Assembly (NCBI RefSeq): GCF_026163695.1
Contig: NZ_JAOTID010000002.1
Location: 337,511 to 401,510, forward strand
Length of the DNA: 64,000 nt
Direction: 5' to 3'
Origin: Shumkonia mesophila
Lineage (GTDB): Bacteria; Pseudomonadota; Alphaproteobacteria; Rhodospirillales; Shumkoniaceae
Numbering within the stretch: the first letter of the stretch is position 1; each line of letters begins with the position of its first letter. Shown here one piece after another: positions 58,360-64,000 of this stretch. The notes beneath the pieces are model-generated. The model saw nothing but the letters and a program-made list of their open reading frames with translations, was not told where the DNA came from and ran no database searches. A program made the position numbers and the translations under genes.

Positions 58360-59895
58360 ATGACGAGCGCGCCAGCCTTCGTGCCAGTCCTTCACGGCGC
58401 CGCCGCCGACCGGCCGGACGAGGCCGATACCGTGATTGCCGCCGAGACCATCCAGGGCGCCCTCGGACGCCTGGGATACCGCTCGGAAATCATCCATTTG
58501 GGGCTCGACCTTGGGGCGCTTTCCGCCCTGGCGGCGCGCCGCCCCGCCCTGGTGTTCAATCTGGTCGAGGGACTGGCCGGCGACGGCACCCTGGCCCATC
58601 TGGCGCCGATGGCGTTGGAGCATTTCGGCCTTGCCTACAGCGGCGGCACGGCCGAATCCCTGCGCGACACCCTGTCGAAGACGGCGGTCAAGCGGCTGTT
58701 GCAGACGGCCGGCCTGCCGACGCCCGCGTGGTCGCTCGACGGCGGCGGACTGGAGGGCGTGGAGCGGGTGATCGTCAAGTCGATCGGCGAGCACGCCTCG
58801 ATCGGGCTCGACGCCGGTTCCGTGGTGGCGGCCGGCCGGGCGGCCGAGGAGATCGCGGCCCGGCAGGTCCGCTTCGGCGGCCGGTTCTTCGCCGAGGCCT
58901 TCGTCGAGGGCCGCGAATTCAACGTGGCCGTGATGGACGGGCCCGGCGGACCGCGCCTGTTGCCGATCGCCGAGATCGATTTCGTCGAATACCCGGACGG
59001 ACGGCCGCGCATCGTCGACTACGAGGCGAAGTGGGAGGAAGGCAGTTTCGCCTTCGGCAACACGCCGCGCCACTTCGACTTCCCGGCCGCCGACGGTCCC
59101 CTTCTCGAACGGTTGGGCGACCTGGCCCTGGCCGCCTGGCGGCTGTTCGATCTGGTCGGCTATGCCCGCGTGGATTTCCGAGTCGATTCAATGAATAGGC
59201 CGTGGATCCTCGAGATCAACGTCAACCCCTGCCTTTCCCCCGATGCCGGCTTCGCCGCCGCCGCGGCGCGCGCCGGATTGGATTATGACGAGATGATCGA
59301 AGGCATCGTCGCGACCGCCCTCGCCCGGCAACGGAGCGAGGTGGATGCCGGCGACCACGACGGGTCGACGGCCCCCATCGCCGGGATCTCCCCTGAAGGC
59401 GGCTGCTCCTCCGGCCTCGTCTGGCGGGAGGCGGTGCGGGCGGAGGACATCGAGGGCGTACGGACGCTGGTCGCCGGAACCGCCATGTTCTCGGCCGAAG
59501 AGATCGATATCGCCGCCGAGTTGGTCATGGAGCGGATCGAAAAGGGGCCGGCGTCGGGTTATGAGTTCGTGATGGTCGAGGAGGGCGGCAGGCTGGCCGG
59601 CTATGCCTGTTACGGGCTGATCCCCGGCTCGGAGACCAGCTACGATCTTTATTGGATCGCCGTCAGTGCCGATCGGCAGGGACAAGGACTGGGCCGCAAG
59701 ATCCTGGCGCGGTCCGAGGACGCCATGCGCCGCCTCGGCGCGCGCCAGATCTACGTCGACACCTCGTCCTGCGAGAAATACATCCCCACCCGCGCATTCT
59801 ATCTCGGCACCGGCTACACGGTGGCGGCCGAATTCGCCGACTTTTACCGGCCGGGCGACGGCAAGGTGATCTTCCTCAAAGAGCTCAGCGATTGA
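58360..59895 (+). CDS. Bifunctional ATP-grasp ligase - GNAT acetyltransferase
   Basis: 511 residues. The N-terminal ~325 residues form a second ATP-grasp ligase (ALVFNLVEGLAG; IVKSIGEHASIG; VDFRVDSMNRPWILEINVNPCLSPDAGF). After a short linker, residues ~355-511 are a GNAT N-acyltransferase with the acetyl-CoA loop VSADRQGQGLGRKIL and a C-terminal FYLGTGYTVAAEFADFY. The combination of peptide-type ligation and N-acetylation in one chain recalls, with reversed domain order, the fused GNAT/ATP-grasp synthetase of the osmolyte N-acetylglutaminylglutamine amide. Lysine aminomutase plus a GNAT also recalls N-epsilon-acetyl-beta-lysine synthesis (AblA/AblB). It is the last gene of the operon; TrkH follows after ~190 nt. 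Confidence 0.9.
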   Translation: MTSAPAFVPVLHGAAADRPDEADTVIAAETIQGALGRLGYRSEIIHLGLDLGALSALAARRPALVFNLVEGLAGDGTLAHLAPMALEHFGLAYSGGTAESLRDTLSKTAVKRLLQTAGLPTPAWSLDGGGLEGVERVIVKSIGEHASIGLDAGSVVAAGRAAEEIAARQVRFGGRFFAEAFVEGREFNVAVMDGPGGPRLLPIAEIDFVEYPDGRPRIVDYEAKWEEGSFAFGNTPRHFDFPAADGPLLERLGDLALAAWRLFDLVGYARVDFRVDSMNRPWILEINVNPCLSPDAGFAAAAARAGLDYDEMIEGIVATALARQRSEVDAGDHDGSTAPIAGISPEGGCSSGLVWREAVRAEDIEGVRTLVAGTAMFSAEEIDIAAELVMERIEKGPASGYEFVMVEEGGRLAGYACYGLIPGSETSYDLYWIAVSADRQGQGLGRKILARSEDAMRRLGARQIYVDTSSCEKYIPTRAFYLGTGYTVAAEFADFYRPGDGKVIFLKELSD

Positions 59896-60082
59896 GCATC
59901 GCCGCCGTCCCCCTGCCCCGCATCGCCCGCGGCCAGAAGGCTCCCCGCCGCTAAGCTTGTCCGGTGTGGTTCCCGATCGCCAAGTGATTTGACTCTGGCT
60001 TTCGGCGGCGGCGCCGAGTATGGAAAGCGCCGATGGCGTCGCCCCTCGTTCGCGCCGGGCCGACCCCGCAGGATATTCGAGC

Positions 60083-61531
60083 ATGCTCTTTTCGCCGGTG
60101 ATCTACGTGATCGGGTGGTTCCTGCAGATGCTGGGGGTCGCCATGTTCTTTCCGGCGGCGGCGGATTGGATGGCCGGCAACGCCAATTGGGCGGTCTTCG
60201 CCATTTCGGGAGCGGGAACCTACTTTGCGGGAGCCTCCTTCGTCCTTGCCACTCGGGGCGCGCCCCTCGACATCAACCTGCGCCAGGGTTTTCTGCTGAC
60301 CACCGGAAGCTGGGTGTCCGTCGCCGTTTTCGGGGCCGTGCCCTTTGCCTCTTCCGACCTTCTGCCGTTGACCTACACCGATGCCTTCTTCGAGACGATG
60401 TCGGGCCTGACGACAACCGGCTCGACGGTGCTGACCGGACTGGATGACCTGCCGCCGGGGGTTCTTCTGTGGCGCGGGTTGCTGCAGTGGTTCGGCGGCA
60501 TCGGCATCATCGTCATGGCGGTGGCCATGTTCCCGCTGCTCAAGGTGGGCGGCATGCAGCTTTTCCGCATGGAATCGTCCGACCGTTCGGAAAAGGCGAT
60601 GTCCAGCGTCAAGCGCTATACCGCCGCCCTGGTGCTTTCCTATGTCGCGCTCAGCATTGTTTGCGCCACCTTGCTGCGGCTTGCCGGCATGCCCTGGTTC
60701 GATGCCGCCGTCCATGCGATGACGACGCTTTCGACCGGCGGATATTCGACCTCCGACGCCTCGGTTGGCCACTGGGACAGCCCGTTCATCCATTGGATCA
60801 TCACGGCCTTCATGCTGCTCGGCGCGCTGCCCTTCGTCGTCTACATCCACATGCTGCGGCAGGGGCCGGCGTCGCTTTTTCAGGACAGCCAGATCCGGGC
60901 CTTTTTCAGCTTCCTGTGCATAGTCGTCGGCGTGGTCACGATATGGCTGTGGTCATCGGGGGGCTTCACGTTCGAACGGGCCCTGCGCGAGTCCGCCTTC
61001 AACGTGGTCTCCATCGTGACCACCACCGGGTACGCGGTTTCCGATTATTCGCGCTGGGGGGCCATGCCCTTCGGGATCTTCTTCATGCTGATCTTCGTCG
61101 GCGGCTGTACCGGCTCGACCGGCGGCGGCATCAAGATGTTTCGTTTCCAGGTCCTGTGGGCGGCCTTTCGCGCTTACATCTGGAGCCGCATCTATCCCCA
61201 TGGCGTTCAGGCCCTGACCTACGACGGCCGCCCGGTTTCGAACGACGTGGTCCTGGGCGTCCTGGTTTTCATCCTGATCTTCCTGATGACGGTGATGGCC
61301 ACCAGCCTGATCCTCGAGGGACTGGGCCTGGATCTGGTGACGGCCCTGTCCGGCGCCGCGACGGCGGTCGCCAACGTCGGCCCCGGACTGGGCGACATCA
61401 TCGGCCCGTCCGGCACGTTCACCTCCCTGCCCGCCGCTGCAAAGTGGGTGCTGGCCATCGCCATGCTGTTGGGGCGGCTCGAGTTCCTGGCGGTTTTGGT
61501 CCTGTTCTCTCCCGGTTTTTGGCGGCGTTAG
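60083..61531 (+). CDS. trkH: Trk/Ktr-type potassium uptake protein TrkH
   Basis: 482 residues, largely hydrophobic, with the four pore-loop repeats of the TrkH/KtrB family: TTTGSTV, LSTGGYS, VTTTGYAV and VANVGPG, whose glycines form the selectivity filter. It imports K+ across the inner membrane, normally gated by TrkA, which is not in the window. ATG 60083 begins directly before the first membrane helix; a longer frame from 60020 is possible. K+ uptake is the first response to hyperosmotic shock, so its place after an operon that may make an acylated beta-lysine solute fits an osmoadaptation locus. Confidence 0.95.
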   Translation: MLFSPVIYVIGWFLQMLGVAMFFPAAADWMAGNANWAVFAISGAGTYFAGASFVLATRGAPLDINLRQGFLLTTGSWVSVAVFGAVPFASSDLLPLTYTDAFFETMSGLTTTGSTVLTGLDDLPPGVLLWRGLLQWFGGIGIIVMAVAMFPLLKVGGMQLFRMESSDRSEKAMSSVKRYTAALVLSYVALSIVCATLLRLAGMPWFDAAVHAMTTLSTGGYSTSDASVGHWDSPFIHWIITAFMLLGALPFVVYIHMLRQGPASLFQDSQIRAFFSFLCIVVGVVTIWLWSSGGFTFERALRESAFNVVSIVTTTGYAVSDYSRWGAMPFGIFFMLIFVGGCTGSTGGGIKMFRFQVLWAAFRAYIWSRIYPHGVQALTYDGRPVSNDVVLGVLVFILIFLMTVMATSLILEGLGLDLVTALSGAATAVANVGPGLGDIIGPSGTFTSLPAAAKWVLAIAMLLGRLEFLAVLVLFSPGFWRR

Positions 61532-61574
61532 ACGCCATCGCCGATTGGTGTGGCGGGCACCGGCCTCGGATTCC

Positions 61575-61580
61575 TATAAT
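61575..61580 (+). promoter_or_regulatory. Consensus -10 TATAAT upstream of the REC-REC-GGDEF gene
   Basis: A perfect TATAAT 80 nt before the start at 61661. No matching -35 lies at 16-18 nt (the closest, ttggtg, is 24 nt away), so an activator or another sigma context would be needed. Confidence 0.4.
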
Positions 61581-61660
61581 CAGGAGGACCGCATCAACGC
61601 GGCAAGCCGGTAGACCGCTACGCACAAGGCATCGACTGGGCAGAAACGGACAGGGACGCG

Positions 61661-63010
61661 ATGAACCGCCTCGGCAACATACTGCTACACGGAACCGATC
61701 CCGCGCGGACCGACCGCATGAGCACCCTACTGACCGACAGCAACTGCAATGTCGTCATCTGCGAGACCGCCGACGAGGTGTGGGAGGAAGCTCGCGGCAG
61801 CCACCCGGATCTGATCGTCATCGACGTCGGCTCGCTGGGCCGGCCGGGAATCGCCACGGCGACGGCGCTCCGCCAGCGGAAGCTGGAGAACGTCCCCATC
61901 GTCCTATGGGTGGCCGAAGAGTTTGCCGGGCTGTATGACGAGGCCCTGGCGGCGCGGGCCGACGACGTCTTTGCCGGCGACGTGGACGCGACGGGGGCGG
62001 TCGAGCTGATGACGCGCATGCGTCCCCTGATGCGGCTTTCCACCCAACTGGCCGAAGTGCGGCGCCGCATCGCCCTGGCCCGCGAGTTCGGCGTTCCACT
62101 CCCCGACGATCCCGATCTTTCGGTGGGCGACGTTCTGCATCGCGTGCTGGCGGTCGGCGGCTCTCCGGCGCTGGAGCGACGGGTTTCAAGGGCTTTGGCG
62201 ACGCGGGCCGAGAGGGTCGACTACCAGGCCCGGCCGTTCGAGGCGCGCGACCGCCTGTTCGAAGGCGACTTCGACGCCGTCGTCATGGAGGCGGGAGAGG
62301 GCATCTCCGTCGAGGATGCCCTGGAATTCTGCAACGAGGTTCGCAACCATCCGCGCCTTTTCAATCTGCCGCTCCTGATCATCGAGGAGGCTCCGGGCAG
62401 CGTCCCGCACGGCGAGGCGATCCGCGCCGGGGCCAGCCTGGTGCTCGATCATGCCGCCGCCGACGACCGCCTGCGCTATTTCCTGGCATCCTATGGTCGC
62501 CGGCAGCAGATCCGCTGGCGGATCCGCGACGCCATCGAGGCCACCAAGACCGTGCGGACGCGGGGCATGCACACCCACAGCTACATGCCGGGCTTCCTCA
62601 GGTCCCACCTGACGGCGTTGATCGGCGAGGCCCGCGACTGGCAGAAGCATCTGACCGTCCTGGTCTTCTCGGTGGCGGAGTCGCTTGTCCCCTTCCGGGA
62701 GGAATTCGGCGAGGAAGCGGCCCGCGAACTGACCCGCCAGGTCGCCCAGTGGATTTCCGGGCTGGTGCGCCTCGAAGACGTCGTCGCCAACTTCGGCGGC
62801 GGCGAGTTCTGCGTTTCCCTGCCCGACACGCCGCTCGACGAGGCCGAGGCGGTCATCGGGCGCGTCACCGGCATCCTGGAATACACCGACTTTGCCGTGA
62901 AGGACGTCTATCGGCCGGTCAAGGTGACGGTCAAGGTCGGTTGGGCCGAGCTTGACGCCGACGACGACGCGGGAGCCATGATCGCCAGGGCCCGCCAGCA
63001 AATGGAGTAG
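61661..63010 (+). CDS. REC - REC - degenerate GGDEF protein (PleD-like layout)
   Basis: 449 residues: two receiver-like domains (~1-125 and ~160-285) and a C-terminal GGDEF-fold domain (~290-449), the layout of PleD. The first receiver keeps an Asp in LIVIDVGSLG but lacks the usual acidic pair at the first strand. The second reads AVVMEAGEG where the phospho-Asp would be, with Glu in its place. The active-site loop is NFGGGEFCVSL: GGGEF, losing the metal-binding Asp, so diguanylate cyclase activity is unlikely. It is probably a cyclic-di-GMP effector or partner. agggac precedes the ATG. Confidence 0.88.
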   Translation: MNRLGNILLHGTDPARTDRMSTLLTDSNCNVVICETADEVWEEARGSHPDLIVIDVGSLGRPGIATATALRQRKLENVPIVLWVAEEFAGLYDEALAARADDVFAGDVDATGAVELMTRMRPLMRLSTQLAEVRRRIALAREFGVPLPDDPDLSVGDVLHRVLAVGGSPALERRVSRALATRAERVDYQARPFEARDRLFEGDFDAVVMEAGEGISVEDALEFCNEVRNHPRLFNLPLLIIEEAPGSVPHGEAIRAGASLVLDHAAADDRLRYFLASYGRRQQIRWRIRDAIEATKTVRTRGMHTHSYMPGFLRSHLTALIGEARDWQKHLTVLVFSVAESLVPFREEFGEEAARELTRQVAQWISGLVRLEDVVANFGGGEFCVSLPDTPLDEAEAVIGRVTGILEYTDFAVKDVYRPVKVTVKVGWAELDADDDAGAMIARARQQME

Positions 63011-63020
63011 AAGCCGACCC

Positions 63021-63671
63021 ATGCGGATCGACGTGATCTTCGATACCGTTTGTCCGTGGTGCTACGTCGGAAAGCGCCGCATGGAGGCGGCCTTGCGCTC
63101 GCGTCCCCATGTGAAGGTGGAACTCGGCTGGTGGCCGTTCCTGCTCAATCCCGACATGCCGTACGGCGGCATGGAGCGCGGGACCTATCTGGTGCGCAAA
63201 TTCGGCAGCGAATCCCGCGTGCGGCGCGTTTACGGCGCAATCGCCGACGCCGGCCAGTCCGTCGATATCGATTTCGCGTTCGATCGCATCCGCACCACTC
63301 CCAATTCGGTCAACTCCCATCGGCTGGTGCAGTTCGCCGCCCGCGCCGGGCGCGGCGAGGCGGCTGTCGAGGCCCTGTTCTTCAACTACTTCATCAACGG
63401 CAGGAACATCGGCGAAACCGACGCCCTGCTCGCCATCGGAGGCGCGCTCGGCCTGGAGGAAAAGGCGCTGACCGCCTACCTCACCGGCTACGAGGACGTC
63501 GCCTTCGTCTACGAGGAAAACGCCCGTGCCCACCGCATGGGAATCAACAGCGTCCCGTCGTTCGTCTTCAACGGCTCGATGATCATCTCCGGCGCCCACG
63601 AGGCGCAGGTGCTGGCCCGCCTGATCGATGCGGCGGCGGTGACGGCCGAAAACGCCACCTGTTCCTCCTAG
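63021..63671 (+). CDS. DsbA-family oxidoreductase (FrnE / HCCA-isomerase-like)
   Basis: 216 residues, thioredoxin fold with a helical insertion. CPWC near residues 11-14 (FDTVCPWCYVGKRR) and the cis-Pro in INSVPSFVFNG identify the DsbA/FrnE group, which includes FrnE-like dithiol oxidoreductases and 2-hydroxychromene-2-carboxylate isomerases. The intact CxxC favours a redox role. There is no signal peptide, so it is cytosolic. It lies 10 nt after the GGDEF-protein gene and is probably co-transcribed; its stop interlocks with the stop of the convergent MBL-fold gene (CTAG). Confidence 0.9.
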   Translation: MRIDVIFDTVCPWCYVGKRRMEAALRSRPHVKVELGWWPFLLNPDMPYGGMERGTYLVRKFGSESRVRRVYGAIADAGQSVDIDFAFDRIRTTPNSVNSHRLVQFAARAGRGEAAVEALFFNYFINGRNIGETDALLAIGGALGLEEKALTAYLTGYEDVAFVYEENARAHRMGINSVPSFVFNGSMIISGAHEAQVLARLIDAAAVTAENATCSS

Positions 63672-64000
63672 GCCGCCCGTTCCCCGCCTTTCAGGGTGCG
63701 CCGCAGGTCGACGAGCAGGCGCCGGCGGGTTTCCACGTCCGGCAGCGTCCGAAGGTCGTTGGCGAGTTCGAGCAACAGCGCCGCATAGTCGTTGTGCCAG
63801 TCCGACGTCGCGGTTTCGCTGACGCTCGCCGGATCGAGGCGCGGGCGGTCCAGATGGCGTTTCGGGGCGCCGTCGATGGCAAGGTCGAAGACCTCGTCCA
63901 GTTGCGGAACGAACACCAGGTTCGGGTCGAACTGGGCCTTGATCAGGCGGCTGCGCAGCGCCTCGATGACCGACTGCTCGCCATGGCTGAGGAAAATGCC
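63668..64000 (-). CDS. C-terminus of an MBL-fold/beta-CASP-type protein (partial)
   Basis: About 110 C-terminal residues; the frame is open at the right edge. FLSHGEQSVIEALRSRL followed by LVFVPQLDEVFDL matches the end of metallo-beta-lactamase proteins with an RNA-specificity (beta-CASP) domain, where a His near HGE binds metal and the final strand precedes a variable tail. Such proteins are RNA nucleases or relatives. The last ~60 residues (TLPDVETRRRLLVDLRRTLKGG) are a charged helical tail. The catalytic half lies outside the window, so activity cannot be judged. Confidence 0.7.
   Translation of the reverse strand, partial: GIFLSHGEQSVIEALRSRLIKAQFDPNLVFVPQLDEVFDLAIDGAPKRHLDRPRLDPASVSETATSDWHNDYAALLLELANDLRTLPDVETRRRLLVDLRRTLKGGERAA

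Noticed and set aside
60020-60082. Longer N-terminus for TrkH from 60020
   Set aside because: The extra residues are Arg/Ser-rich and non-membrane; the family begins at the hydrophobic segment starting at 60083.
61580-61660. Strong aggagga ribosome site at 61582 suggesting another gene
   Set aside because: No start codon follows at usable spacing; the real gene starts at 61661 with its own weaker site.

Overview
The window is GC-rich and reads like an alphaproteobacterial chromosome, plausibly Rhodospirillales. This placement is an inference from composition, gene style and content (EF-P with EpmA/EpmB, many REC-domain regulators, REC-REC-GGDEF protein); no rRNA or tRNA gene is visible to confirm it.

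Region 1 (1-28.4 kb) is the larger part of a trans-AT polyketide/non-ribosomal peptide gene cluster on the + strand. It opens inside a PKS gene (crotonase remnant, ECH2, ACP with a beta-branching Trp flag, KS, degenerate DH). A flavin monooxygenase follows, then a 6546-residue megasynthase (ACP; KS-DH-KR-ACP; KS-ACP-ACP; KS-DH-ACP; KS-KR-ACP; KS0-ACP; C-A-PCP-TE). After it come a free-standing acyltransferase-like protein, a discrete ACP and an AsnB-type amidotransferase. No AT domain is embedded in any module. The first four genes are joined by 4-nt start/stop overlaps.

Region 2 (28.4-31.7 kb) is an AT-richer intrusion: an AIPR-family (abortive infection) gene and an unrecognised minus-strand gene with a palindrome-bearing promoter.

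Region 3 (31.8-39.0 kb) resumes the biosynthetic cluster on the minus strand: FkbM methyltransferase, P450, then the HMG-CoA-synthase cassette (HCS, donor ACP, decarboxylating KS with Cys to Ser, ECH1). This cassette supplies the beta-branch that the Trp-flag ACP and ECH2 of the first PKS gene call for. A metallophosphoesterase and an Sfp-type phosphopantetheinyl transferase overlap tail to tail at the edge.

Region 4 (39.1-45.7 kb) is housekeeping: a DUF1801 protein, epmB-epmA divergent from efp, an HxlR regulator divergent from an acyl-CoA dehydrogenase, and a REC-PAS-LuxR regulator.

Region 5 (45.8-55.7 kb) holds a sensory operon (periplasmic binding protein, membrane histidine kinase, REC-HDOD, REC plus degenerate HD-GYP). 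It is followed by a NitT/TauT-type ABC transporter and a convergent FAD-dependent oxidoreductase.

Region 6 (55.9-61.5 kb) is a compact operon of lysine 2,3-aminomutase, an ATP-grasp ligase and an ATP-grasp/GNAT fusion, followed by the potassium transporter TrkH. I read it as a candidate pathway to an acylated beta-lysine-containing small molecule, possibly a compatible solute.

Region 7 (61.6-64 kb) has a REC-REC-GGDEF protein with a broken GGDEF motif, a DsbA/FrnE-family protein and the C-terminus of an MBL/beta-CASP protein running off the end.
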